Origin: Chloroflexota bacterium
GTDB taxonomy: Bacteria > Chloroflexota > UBA11872
DNA length: 29,423 bases
Reading direction: 5' to 3'
Assembly: GCA_026707185.1 (NCBI GenBank)
Contig: JAPOXI010000025.1
Coordinates: 1-29,423 of the forward strand
In this document: positions 1-7,497 of the stretch, piece by piece
How positions within the stretch are numbered: position 1 is the stretch's first letter
How the letters are laid out: each line of letters begins with the position of its first letter
Notes under the pieces: generated by a model
What the model saw: the letters and a program-made list of their open reading frames with translations, nothing else
Told to the model about the DNA's origin: nothing
The model's database searches: none
Made by a program: the position numbers and the translations under genes

Positions 1-2
1 CG

Positions 3-983
3 TATGAGGTGGGGCGGGTGCATGGGGCGGCGGTGGCGGGGATGGTTCGGGCGGAGGTGGAGGCTCGACTTGGCGGGATGGATCGAGATATGGCGTTTCG
101 GCACGTGGGGGGCGTGGAAGCGTTTGTGAAGGACTGGGCGCCGGAGTTGCTGGATGAGGTGCGAGGGATTGCGGATGGAGCGGGAATCGATCTCCGGGCG
201 GCGCTGTGGTTGCAGTGGGGGATGGCGGCGCCGGAGGCATGCACGGCGTTTGCGGTGGGGCCGGAGTTTACGGGCGACGGGACCGTGTATGCGGGGCAGA
301 CGAAGGACACGGGGCCGGGGGCGAACGAGCGGTCGATCGTGTTGAAGGTGCGGCCTGACGGGCGGCCGGCGATTCTGAGTTTCAGCTACGCCGGGCACCT
401 GGCGCAGATTGGCATCAGCTCTACCGGCGTGTCGCTGTGGGGGATGTCGCTCTATATCGACAGACCCGGCGGAGGCGACGGCCCGTTGCTCAAACGGATG
501 CTGCTGGAATGCGACAGCGTAGCCGCGATGCGCGAACTGGCCGGGGCTTTATCGGACGACAACAGCGGCGCGTTCGGGTACAGCGATGCCGACGGGAATG
601 TGGGGGTGCTGGAACGGCTGCCGGGGCGCCAGGTCTGGCTGAACGGCGGGCGCCACTCGATCGGGCATGCGAACATGATTGCTTCGCCGGAGCCGGCGGA
701 CCGGGCGATGGATTGCTACCCGACGCGGTGTCCGAGCGCCGGGGCGCGCCACCGGCGGGTGAACGAGGCGCTGGCGGAACGACGCGGCGGGTTCGACGTG
801 GCGGCCGGGTTCGCCATCCTTTCCGACCAGCGAGACCACCCGAAGTCGATTTGCCGGGAAACGACGGAGGTGGACGGCATTCTGACGAACGCGGCGATCG
901 TGACTGAGCCTCTGAAAGGGCGGCTGCACGTGACGTACGGGCCACCGACGCAGGCGAAGCCGCAGACGGTCAGTCTCTCGTAG
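3..983 (+). CDS. C45-family autoproteolytic acyltransferase/hydrolase, 5'-truncated by window edge
   Basis: The predicted product resembles the acyl-CoA:6-aminopenicillanate acyltransferase-like (peptidase C45, Ntn-hydrolase) family, whose members mature by self-cleavage before a Cys that becomes the catalytic N-terminal nucleophile and then cleave or transfer amide-linked acyl groups. The likely nucleophile is the Cys of 'PEACTAF', about residue 78 counted from the GTG at position 9. It is followed by 'GQTKDT', which fits the conserved stretch after the nucleophile. The frame is open to the left edge and reads 'YEVGRVHG', matching the family's usual N-terminal 'YE.G..HG' motif, so the true start probably lies a few codons outside the window and the GTG at 9 is not the start. 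The C-terminal 'ILTNAAIV' and 'VTYGPP' fit the family. No signal peptide can be judged. It ends 11 bases before the convergent cupin gene. The substrate is unknown. Confidence 0.85.
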   Translation, partial: YEVGRVHGAAVAGMVRAEVEARLGGMDRDMAFRHVGGVEAFVKDWAPELLDEVRGIADGAGIDLRAALWLQWGMAAPEACTAFAVGPEFTGDGTVYAGQTKDTGPGANERSIVLKVRPDGRPAILSFSYAGHLAQIGISSTGVSLWGMSLYIDRPGGGDGPLLKRMLLECDSVAAMRELAGALSDDNSGAFGYSDADGNVGVLERLPGRQVWLNGGRHSIGHANMIASPEPADRAMDCYPTRCPSAGARHRRVNEALAERRGGFDVAAGFAILSDQRDHPKSICRETTEVDGILTNAAIVTEPLKGRLHVTYGPPTQAKPQTVSLS

Positions 984-994
984 CTGGGCGCTCT

Positions 995-1450
995 CTAGCG
1001 GTCGGCTTGGTTGAGCGGCCGGTGGGTGTCGAGGGTCACGGTGTCGCTGTGGTCGGCGGGATAGGGCGGGCTGGTGATAAAGAGGACGCGGGCGGGCGTG
1101 TCGCTGGCCGCGGCGAACTGGAGGGAGTGGCCGGGGAGGGTTATGACGGACTCGCCGGGGGCGGCGTGGATTTCGTGGGTTAGGCCGGTATTCGGGTCGT
1201 GGGTGCTGGCTCGGATGCGGCCGGAAAGGACGTAGGTGACCTGCTCAAGGGTCCGGTGGGCGTGGATGCCGTAGGTGTGGCCGGGCTGGATGTCGCCTTC
1301 CGCTAGAGCGAGATGGGCGCAAGGCGTGAGGTCGATGGGGTAGACGACGATGCCGTCGGGGGCGGTGACGGGTGGGCCGGCTGAGCGCGCGGATGGCGCG
1401 CTGGACTCTGGCAACTTGCCTGCCGTCTCCTGCGCCTCGTGCTCAGTCAA
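995..1450 (-). CDS. Small cupin-domain protein
   Basis: This is a single-domain cupin of about 151 aa. Cupin motif 1 is complete: 'HAH', three residues, Glu69, six residues, Gly77 (His63, His65, Glu69 are likely metal ligands). Motif 2 is 'LPGHSLQF' with His108 as the fourth ligand. The first 35 residues are Ala/Ser/Pro-rich and look disordered. The start is uncertain: the frame has an in-frame TAG five codons upstream (three codons before the TTG) and no ATG or GTG before the fold, so the TTG at 1450 is taken although its ribosome binding site is poor. It is last in a minus-strand run, 43 bases downstream of the nuclease gene. Such proteins act as metal-dependent isomerases, dioxygenases or ligand sensors; nothing here shows which. 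Confidence 0.78.
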   Translation of the reverse strand: MTEHEAQETAGKLPESSAPSARSAGPPVTAPDGIVVYPIDLTPCAHLALAEGDIQPGHTYGIHAHRTLEQVTYVLSGRIRASTHDPNTGLTHEIHAAPGESVITLPGHSLQFAAASDTPARVLFITSPPYPADHSDTVTLDTHRPLNQADR

Positions 1451-1493
1451 GGCTCTCTACGTCGACATTCACGGCCCGTCGCTCTGTGCGTTA

Positions 1494-2396
1494 TCAATGC
1501 GGGCGCCGCTGGTCGCTCGTATTGAGCTCGAGATACCGGTCGGCGAACGCTTGTAGCCACTCACCAGCGAACGGTCGCCATGCAGATACGACCTGTGCCA
1601 GATCAAACGCAGAAAACGTAGCGTGGCTACGCAACAACCTTCGGTATCCGTCAATCACGCTGCGACACCGGTGGTCCTCAGGATGAAAGACGACCGACAA
1701 GTGGCCGGATTGGTATTTGCTCGACGCGTGCTGGAGCGTCGACCACGCAAGCAGGTGGTCACGCCATAGCTGGTTGTGCCGGATGTCGGCGACTGCTTCG
1801 CGTGAGTCCGGACGCCACGGACTCTCGGGTGTCATCCACCGCCGATACGTCGGTTTGTCGTAGCGGCGCTGGGAGAATGGCTCGGTCAGCTTGACCTCGA
1901 TGCCGATGAATCCAGCCTTGCCAGCGTCAGCCTCATATTCGATGAACGCGTCAAATGCCGTTCGGTCGTCCAAGTATTCGCTGGCAGGCTGGGGAGACCA
2001 TTCAAATTGCACGTCGGACACGCGCTTCGCGTGCGTGTCCCAAAGTGCGCGAACCATATCGGTCGCTTTGTCGTGGTTGAGCGCCAGCTCTCCGAAGAGG
2101 TTGAAGCACATGGGCTGGCTGGACAGCATGTTTCGCATCAGCCGGAACTCTTCGACCACCCCAGCACCGGTCGCGACTCTTTGCCTGGCTAGTTCAAACA
2201 TGTCGGGCGTTAAAAAGTTGAGCCCACGCGACGCCGCATCCTCTTGCAGCATGTTGCCGTAGGGCGTTCGCGACGAAGACGATGGACCGGTGCCGTGCGG
2301 TACCCGCAGAACGCACGCGCGATACCAGCTTTGATGCCATCGCATCCGCCGCGTGAATTCGTCGTCGCGCTTGTATTGCGGGCCAATATCAATCAC
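1494..2396 (-). CDS. PGN_0703-like PD-(D/E)XK restriction endonuclease-type protein
   Basis: This 300-aa protein resembles the PGN_0703 family of putative restriction endonucleases. The recognisable blocks, in order, are 'NFLTPDMFELA', 'MLSSQPMCFNLFGELAL', 'FEWSP', 'DDRTAFDAFIEYE', and a nuclease core 'GFIGIEVKLTE' in which the acidic residues of 'AFDAF' and the 'EVK' form the PD-(D/E)XK site. The GTG at 2396 is the first start after an in-frame TGA; an internal ATG at residue 18 is an alternative. It sits among metabolic genes with 69 bases upstream and 43 downstream. No DNA methylase or partner is visible. Third codon positions look less uniformly G/C than in adjoining genes, which hints at later acquisition (by eye, not counted). 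The real target (phage DNA, modified DNA or repair) is unknown. Confidence 0.82.
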   Translation of the reverse strand: MIDIGPQYKRDDEFTRRMRWHQSWYRACVLRVPHGTGPSSSSRTPYGNMLQEDAASRGLNFLTPDMFELARQRVATGAGVVEEFRLMRNMLSSQPMCFNLFGELALNHDKATDMVRALWDTHAKRVSDVQFEWSPQPASEYLDDRTAFDAFIEYEADAGKAGFIGIEVKLTEPFSQRRYDKPTYRRWMTPESPWRPDSREAVADIRHNQLWRDHLLAWSTLQHASSKYQSGHLSVVFHPEDHRCRSVIDGYRRLLRSHATFSAFDLAQVVSAWRPFAGEWLQAFADRYLELNTSDQRRPH

Positions 2397-2465
2397 ACGT
2401 CATACCCCGACTCGACGTTGACCGTGCTTCGGCCAGATCGAGCTAGCCCACTACCGGACCATGCG

Positions 2466-3236
2466 CTAGTGGGACGCCTCGGCGACGGGGACGCCTTCGA
2501 GGAGGCCGGCCTGGTGCATTTTTTCCCAGGCGGTGAGGAAGGTGGCGTTCCACTCGTCGGTGAGGGGGTTGTGGAGCATGTCGCGGAAGACTTCCCAGAA
2601 TACGATGATGCCGTCGGCGCCGGCCTGGAGGGCGGCGTTGGCGACGTCGACCGAGCGCACGAGGGCGGCGGTGATGTAGGGCCGCTGTTCCCAGCCGGCG
2701 AACATGTCGGCGCACTCACGCACGTGCCAGACCGGGTCCACGCCGACGCCCTTGTACGGTTCGCAGAAGGGCAGGATGTGGGTGGCACCGGCCTGGGCCA
2801 CGACGGCGGCCTGGGTGAGGTTGAAGGTGGTGGTGCAGAAGGTCTCCACGCCCTCCGCTGCCAGGGCGGAAAAGGCTTCGAGGCCCTGGGTGGCGCAGGG
2901 GATCTTGATGACGATCTGGTCGGACATCCGGGTGAAGACGTGGGCAACATCCAAGAGTTCGGCCGTGGTGTGGCCGTCAATCTCGACGACGACCTGCTTG
3001 TCGGTGATGTCGAGGTAGCGGCGGACGACTTCGGTGAGTTGCCCGTACTTCTGGGTCATGTCGTCGAGGACGACGGTGTTGGTGACGATGCCGTAGCCGC
3101 CGCGGGGCAGCCAGACCTTGAGGTCTTCTGGGTCGCCGGCCAGCCAGATGGCGGGGCCGCGTTCGGTGAGTCGCGCCTGGGTTACCGGGCCTACGTCGGT
3201 CTCGACGCCGTCAGCCGTGATTGTCATGCCAGCCAT
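2466..3236 (-). CDS. Transaldolase/fructose-6-phosphate aldolase-like (TalC/FSA) protein
   Basis: This is a class I aldolase TIM barrel of 256 aa. The Schiff-base lysine is Lys111 in 'IVIKIP', followed by 'TQGLEAFSALAAEGV' as in TalC/FSA proteins. 'YGIVTNTVVL' stands for the family's 'GVTTNPSL', and 'CTTTFNLTQA' and 'ILPFCEPYKGVG' fit the later strands. By-eye alignment suggests changes from E. coli FSA: Ala where the early catalytic Asp of 'LDT' sits, Glu85 where FSA has Gln59, and Phe where FSA has Tyr131. The last two would shift it towards transaldolase-like chemistry; the first is odd. It is translationally coupled to the VOC gene: the stop and start codons share one base (TAATG), with a GGAGG upstream. 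Likely cytoplasmic; it may cleave or transfer a three-carbon unit in sugar or sugar-acid breakdown. Confidence 0.83.
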   Translation of the reverse strand: MAGMTITADGVETDVGPVTQARLTERGPAIWLAGDPEDLKVWLPRGGYGIVTNTVVLDDMTQKYGQLTEVVRRYLDITDKQVVVEIDGHTTAELLDVAHVFTRMSDQIVIKIPCATQGLEAFSALAAEGVETFCTTTFNLTQAAVVAQAGATHILPFCEPYKGVGVDPVWHVRECADMFAGWEQRPYITAALVRSVDVANAALQAGADGIIVFWEVFRDMLHNPLTDEWNATFLTAWEKMHQAGLLEGVPVAEASH

Positions 3237-3649
3237 TAGAGATGCCTCCCGTCAACCAGTTGCAGTCCCACGCCCAGAGTTTTGTCGGTGTCGAGGAATG
3301 AAATGCGCCAGTCGGAGGAACTGACGATGGGGGCGGTGCCGCCGATGCCGTGTTCGCCGCTGAGGGTTGCCAGGGTGTCGTCCATCGCGTCGTCGCGGAA
3401 GGCGACGTGATGGACGCTGGGACCGTGCTCGTGCAGGTGGGCGGCGAACTTGCTGACCTCGTCGTTGGTGGGGCAGATGATTTCGAGGTAGCTGTCGGTG
3501 TCGCCGATTTGGAGCGCGGCGTAGGCGTTGCCCTCTTCCTCGGACTCCCAGATCTTGAAGGGGGTCATGCCCAGCTTTTCCTGGAACAGGGCCAGGGCGG
3601 CTTCGCGATCGGGCACGACGTAGGCAATGTGGTGGACGGCGTCGAACAT
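3236..3649 (-). CDS. VOC-superfamily (glyoxalase / methylmalonyl-CoA epimerase-like) protein
   Basis: This 137-aa protein has two beta-alpha-beta-beta-beta modules. It begins 'VHHIAYVVPD', and its second module begins 'VHHVAFR', so His7, Glu56 and His81 match three metal ligands of the family. The usual fourth ligand, a Glu near the C-terminus, appears to be Gln130 in 'GVGLQLVD'. That pattern suits glyoxalase I/epimerase relatives but leaves the substrate open. The ATG at 3649 has GGAGG about six bases upstream. The stop overlaps the start of the aldolase gene, and the upstream dehydratase gene ends 73 bases away, so co-transcription is likely. The methylmalonyl-CoA epimerase reading is possible, but no mutase or carboxylase gene is near. 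Confidence 0.85.
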   Translation of the reverse strand: MFDAVHHIAYVVPDREAALALFQEKLGMTPFKIWESEEEGNAYAALQIGDTDSYLEIICPTNDEVSKFAAHLHEHGPSVHHVAFRDDAMDDTLATLSGEHGIGGTAPIVSSSDWRISFLDTDKTLGVGLQLVDGRHL

Positions 3650-3722
3650 GGCGGCCTCCGGGGGCGGCCTGCAGATTTGGGGAGAGTGTACGCCTTCGAG
3701 GTCGGTGCGGCTTGCGACGCAA

Positions 3723-4847
3723 CTACTCGATGAAGGTGCGCCAGGGGTAGGAGGGTTCGGGGCCGTCGGGTTCGTCGTCCAGGGCGTCGAGATTCAGATC
3801 GTCGATGCCGAGGCCGGGCTTGTCGCTGAGGTGCATGTAGCCGTCGTGAACTTCCATGGACTCGCCGGCGACGCGGCGGCGGAGTTCGGCCTCCGGGTAG
3901 GCGGTCTCGAGCACCTGGAAGTTGGGGGTGACGGCGGCGATCTGCATGGCCATGGCGGCGGAGATCGGGCCGCCGGAGTTATGGGGTGCGACCTGGATGT
4001 AGTAGGTGTCGGCGGCGGCGGCGATCTTGCGGACTTCGGTAATGCCCCCGGCGTGGGTGAGGTCAGGCTGGATAAAGGCGGCGCCCTGGCCTTCGAGCAG
4101 TTCGCGGTAGTCCTGGCGGCTGAAGAGCTTTTCGCCGCAAGCGATGGGGGTGGCCATGCACGGAGCCAGCGCGCACATGGCCTTGACGTTCTCGGCGGGG
4201 ATGGGTTCTTCCAGCCAGACCGGACGGGAGGGCGCGAGGGCCTGGGAGGCCTCGATTGCGAGGCGCGGGGTGAGGCGTTCGGCGCATTCGATGTGGATTT
4301 CGAAGTCGGGGCCGGTGGCTTCGCGGATGCCCTCAACCAGCTCTGCGGCAAAGCGGATGGCGGCCACGTCGGTGCGCTGACCGGGCGAGCCGAAGGGGGT
4401 GACCTTGACGCCTCGATAGCCCTCGTTTTGGGCGCGGATTGCTCCTTCGACGTGGTCGGCGACGGAGTCCATCCAGCGCGAAACGCCGCCGGCGTAGACG
4501 CGAACCTTGCGACGGACGGGTCCGCCCAGGAGCTTCCAGACGGGGACGCCATAACGCTTCCCCTGCAGGTCCCAGAGGGCGCCGTCGATGGCGGAAATGG
4601 CGCTGTTGACGATGGGGCCGCCGCGCCAGCCGGTGTAGAGGTCGCGCCAGATGAGCTCGATGGCCGAGGAGTCGCGGCCGAGCAGGCGGGGGGTGAACTG
4701 CCGGATGACGGCGGCGACGGCGGGGCCGCGGTCGGAGGTGGAGCCTTCGCCCCAGCCGAAGAGGCCCTCGTCGGTCGAGACGCGGACGAAGAGCCACTCG
4801 CGCCAGCGGACGAACTTGATGACGACGTCGATGCCCGTGATCTTCAT
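3723..4847 (-). CDS. Enolase-superfamily mandelate racemase/sugar-acid dehydratase-like protein
   Basis: This 374-aa protein has the N-terminal capping domain (residues 1-115, including 'TDEGLFGWGEG' and 'SAIDGALWDLQGK') and the C-terminal barrel of the mandelate racemase/muconate lactonising branch. The barrel most resembles D-galactonate dehydratase-type members: 'LEEP' (Glu213), 'ACGEK' (Glu239), 'QPDLTHAGGI' (Asp262) and 'APHNSGGP' (His289, the likely general acid/base). The first metal-ligand strand reads 'IHIECAER', so Glu187 replaces the usual Asp and Ala189 replaces the catalytic His seen in galactonate dehydratase. It may therefore belong to a separate subfamily. The gene overlaps the upstream endonuclease III gene by four bases (ATGA). 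The reaction is probably Mg-dependent dehydration of a sugar acid; substrate not assignable. Confidence 0.88.
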   Translation of the reverse strand: MKITGIDVVIKFVRWREWLFVRVSTDEGLFGWGEGSTSDRGPAVAAVIRQFTPRLLGRDSSAIELIWRDLYTGWRGGPIVNSAISAIDGALWDLQGKRYGVPVWKLLGGPVRRKVRVYAGGVSRWMDSVADHVEGAIRAQNEGYRGVKVTPFGSPGQRTDVAAIRFAAELVEGIREATGPDFEIHIECAERLTPRLAIEASQALAPSRPVWLEEPIPAENVKAMCALAPCMATPIACGEKLFSRQDYRELLEGQGAAFIQPDLTHAGGITEVRKIAAAADTYYIQVAPHNSGGPISAAMAMQIAAVTPNFQVLETAYPEAELRRRVAGESMEVHDGYMHLSDKPGLGIDDLNLDALDDEPDGPEPSYPWRTFIE

Positions 4848-5590
4848 GCGCGCACCGCCTGGAAAGGTGATTTGGCCGGCCGGACCGGCGCGGCGGATGA
4901 GGGGCAGATGTCGTTCAGGACGCAGCCCTCGCAGTCCGGTTTGCGGGCGTCGCAGACGCGGCGGCCGTGCCAGATGACGGCAATGCCGGCGAAGATCCAG
5001 TCGTCCTGGTCGAGCGTGTCGGTGAGGTCGCGCTCGATCTTGACCGGGTCGGTGGCGCGGCTGAGGCCGAGGCGCTGGGACAGACGCTTGACGTGGGTGT
5101 CGACGACGACGCCGCTGGGGATGCCGAAGGCCTCGCCGAGGACGACGTTGGCGGTCTTGCGGGCGACGCCGCGGAGACGCAGGAGCTCGGGCATGGAGCG
5201 GGGGACCTGGCCGTCGAACTCGTGGATGAGTTGGGCGGCGGTTTCGCGGATGGCGCGGGCCTTGCTGCGGAAGAAGCCGGTCTGGCGGATGACTTCCTCG
5301 ACTTCGAGCTGCGGAGCGGCAGCGAGAGCGTGGGGCGTGGGGTAGCGGCGGAAGAGTTCGGGGGTGACGCGGTTGACGGTGACGTCGGTGGTCTGGGCGG
5401 AGAGGATGACCGCGATGAGGAACTGGAACGGGTTGCGGTAGTCCAGTTCGGCAGCGGCTTCCGGGTAAAGCTCGCGGAGACGGCGGATGATCTCGGCGGC
5501 TCGGGCACGTCGGACGGCTTTGGATTCGCGCCAGCGGCGGATGGCGAATGAGCTCTTTCGGGCGCGGGTGGAACGGCGTCGGGCTGCCAT
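4844..5590 (-). CDS. nth: Endonuclease III (DNA glycosylase/AP lyase)
   Basis: This base-excision-repair enzyme removes oxidised pyrimidines and nicks the abasic site. The 248-aa product has the helix-hairpin-helix 'LRGVARKTANVVLG' with catalytic Lys145, catalytic Asp164 in 'VDTHV', and the 4Fe-4S cluster motif C-x6-C-x2-C-x5-C (Cys213, 220, 223, 229). 'ILSAQTTD' near residue 63 is also typical. The N-terminus has an extra Arg-rich stretch of about 30 residues. The ATG at 5590 is used; a start nearer residue 30 would give a length closer to E. coli Nth. It is the first gene of the minus-strand run and overlaps the next gene by ATGA. It diverges from the binding-protein array across a 206-base gap. 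Confidence 0.95.
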   Translation of the reverse strand: MAARRRSTRARKSSFAIRRWRESKAVRRARAAEIIRRLRELYPEAAAELDYRNPFQFLIAVILSAQTTDVTVNRVTPELFRRYPTPHALAAAPQLEVEEVIRQTGFFRSKARAIRETAAQLIHEFDGQVPRSMPELLRLRGVARKTANVVLGEAFGIPSGVVVDTHVKRLSQRLGLSRATDPVKIERDLTDTLDQDDWIFAGIAVIWHGRRVCDARKPDCEGCVLNDICPSSAAPVRPAKSPFQAVRA

Positions 5591-5796
5591 GGCGGCAGGA
5601 TATCCGGCGCGGTGGCGAGGCGGCTACGCCCCACCCTCAGCCGCTGACCGGCGGGAGGCCTGATGCCGACTACACTGAGGATGGAACCGCTCAGGTTCAG
5701 GTGGTGATGCCGAGTCAAGGCGCGGTCAACTCACCGTACCGCGAACCTCCAAGACTAAACATCGGTTCGAGACGACGCGTAAGGAATGGGGCGGCC

Positions 5797-7476
5797 ATGC
5801 AAGCGAAACGACCAGTGACCAGGCGTCGGGTGATTGGCCTCGTCGGCGGGGTCGGCTTGGGCACCGTGGGCGTGGCCGCACTGGCTGCCTGCGGCGAGGC
5901 CCAGGTTGTGGAAAAGATCGTGACGCAGACGATCGAAAAGACGGTCACCGTTCCCGTTGAGAAGATTGTCACGGTTGAGGTTGAGCGGGTTGTCGAAAAG
6001 ACGATTACCGTCCCCGTTGAGAAGATCGTCACGGTTCCGGTGGAGAAGATTGTGACGGTGGAAGTCGAGCGAGTCGTTGAGAAGATTGTCACCGTTGAAG
6101 TTGAGAAGATTGTTGAAGTTCCGGTCGAGAAGGTCGTTGAGAAGGAAGTTCCCGTCACAGCTTCCGAGCCAGCCCCGGCGCGGGAGCCCGTGGAACTCCG
6201 GTTCGTCACGGACCACACTTCGGGACCTCGCGGCGCCGCAATGCAATGGGGGCTGAACCGTCTTGCCGATTTGCGACCGGACATCTTCGTAAATTTGGAG
6301 CCGAGCGACAGCCTGATCGACACATTCGCGGAGCATCTGATTGAGGGAACGGCTCCGCACGTGCAACTGCTTCACCAGTCCGATTTTCTCTTCTTTCACG
6401 AATTCGGCGCGTTTACGGAGATCACGAATCTGCTGCCCAAGTTCGACGTGAACAAAGAGGACTATTACTTCATACCCGATAGCTACACCCTGAACGGCAT
6501 CGACCACTCGGTGCCACAGCCCGGGCTCATGACCGGTCCTCAGTTTGGGATGCCGTTTCAGATTGCAATCAGTGGGTTCGTGGCCAACATTTCACTGGCT
6601 GAAAGTGTGGGGGTGACGCTACCCGACAGCGAAGGCGCGTGGACGTGGGACGACTGGACGGAGTGGGATGCCAGGTTCACCGACCCTGACACCGGCACCT
6701 ACGGGACGTGGGCCCGCGAAGACTACGAGTTCCAGTACATGCCCCAGATGTACTCCAACGGACTGAAGAAACCATTCGACGACGGTCTGACGAGGACGAT
6801 GTTCGATCTGCCTGAAGCGCTGGAGGCCTGGGAATACCTGATCAACAAGATCTACGTGCACGGAACATCGCCAGCGGCCGACCAAATCGAAGCGATATCG
6901 GGCGCCGACTACTACGAGCCATTCGCCGCCGGCAAGATCGGCATCTGGCCATCGGCCCGTGGTTACTCAACGGGATTCACCTTGCCGATCATCAAAGATC
7001 GATTCAAATGGACACTGCTTCCCGCAGTCGTCGCAGGTCGCGGCGGTCCGCCGGCGCACGGGTGGTCGGAGCAGCCGAACCTGGTGACGGTCAGCGCCGA
7101 AACCGACGGCCTGGAAGAGCAGTCCACGGCCCTGGCGGTCTTCCTGGCGGGCGAGGACTACCAGAGCCGGGTTGGCATTGAGCGTGGGCATATGCCGGTG
7201 CATAGGGCCGCCATTGGTGCGCCGGAGTCCATTGCGCCCCCTCCCGAGGGCATGAAGTGGCTTAAGGTGTATGCCGATAGTCCCGACAACCGCAGCCTCT
7301 TTCCCTTCAGCACCTGGAGGGACTGGTGGGCGCAGCACCGGGAGCTAAGTCGACCCGGCTGGATGGGGGAGCAGTCGCCGGCCGAGTCGTTGGAGGCGTG
7401 TCAGGCGTGGGGCGTTGAGCACTTCTCGCGATACGAGGGTCCGAAGCCGTTTGTTCGTGAGCCGGTGTATCCGTAG
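5797..7476 (+). CDS. Solute-binding lipoprotein 1 (ABC family 1-type) with VEKIVTV repeat stalk
   Basis: This predicted 559-aa extracellular substrate-binding protein would be exported by the Tat route ('RRRVIGLVGG') and lipidated at Cys32 of the lipobox 'LAAC'. Residues 37-120 form a near-continuous Val/Glu/Lys/Thr repeat (units like 'VEKIVTVEVE'). The binding domain follows from about residue 130, with 'GPRGAAMQWGL', 'GPQFGMPFQ', 'WTWDDWTEWDA', 'EALEAWEYLINK', 'PFAAGKIGIWPS' and the terminal 'PFVREPVYP'. The start chosen is the ATG at 5797, preceded by AAGGAATGGGG; an upstream open frame back to 5548 runs through the divergent gene and is rejected. It heads a three-gene tandem array. No permease or ATPase genes are adjacent. 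Sugars are the common ligands of family 1, but the ligand is unproven. Confidence 0.92.
   Translation: MQAKRPVTRRRVIGLVGGVGLGTVGVAALAACGEAQVVEKIVTQTIEKTVTVPVEKIVTVEVERVVEKTITVPVEKIVTVPVEKIVTVEVERVVEKIVTVEVEKIVEVPVEKVVEKEVPVTASEPAPAREPVELRFVTDHTSGPRGAAMQWGLNRLADLRPDIFVNLEPSDSLIDTFAEHLIEGTAPHVQLLHQSDFLFFHEFGAFTEITNLLPKFDVNKEDYYFIPDSYTLNGIDHSVPQPGLMTGPQFGMPFQIAISGFVANISLAESVGVTLPDSEGAWTWDDWTEWDARFTDPDTGTYGTWAREDYEFQYMPQMYSNGLKKPFDDGLTRTMFDLPEALEAWEYLINKIYVHGTSPAADQIEAISGADYYEPFAAGKIGIWPSARGYSTGFTLPIIKDRFKWTLLPAVVAGRGGPPAHGWSEQPNLVTVSAETDGLEEQSTALAVFLAGEDYQSRVGIERGHMPVHRAAIGAPESIAPPPEGMKWLKVYADSPDNRSLFPFSTWRDWWAQHRELSRPGWMGEQSPAESLEACQAWGVEHFSRYEGPKPFVREPVYP
5905..6156 (+). repeat. Degenerate tandem repeat encoding a V/E/K/T stalk
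   Basis: About 84 codons encode repeated short units of the form VEKIVTV, VEVERVVEK and PVEK, with alternating Val/Ile and charged residues. The DNA repeats recognisably (variants of gttgagaagattgtcacg) but is not exact. It lies between the lipidated Cys and the binding domain and is absent from the three paralogs. Similar stalks are known from Chloroflexota binding proteins; it probably spaces the domain away from the membrane. Confidence 0.85.
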
Positions 7477-7497
7477 TTGGAGTTGCGGAACGTGGCG
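7459..7497 (+). repeat. Duplication junction repeat, copy 1 (39 identical bases)
   Basis: The 39 bases that span the end of one binding-protein gene and the leader of the next recur exactly at 9034-9072, 1575 bases away, which is the length of the duplicated unit. The segment codes the C-terminal 'EPVYP', the stop codon and the leader holding a GGAG. It marks the boundary kept during tandem duplication. Confidence 0.85.
7479..7482 (+). promoter_or_regulatory. Likely ribosome binding site for binding protein 2 (GGAG)
   Basis: GGAG lies nine bases before the GTG at 7492 and just two bases after the preceding stop codon. The same arrangement (GGAG at 9054-9057) precedes the GTG at 9067. This supports the GTG starts over the TTG and ATG alternatives. 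Confidence 0.45.

Noticed and set aside
3627..5345. 572-codon plus-strand open frame
   Set aside because: Lies antisense to the dehydratase and endonuclease III genes; its Gly/Ala/Asp-rich translation is the usual mirror of a GC-rich coding strand.
5548..5796. Extended N-terminus of binding protein 1
   Set aside because: Runs through the 5' end of the divergent endonuclease III gene and puts the signal peptide 83 residues inside; the ATG at 5797 has a good ribosome binding site.
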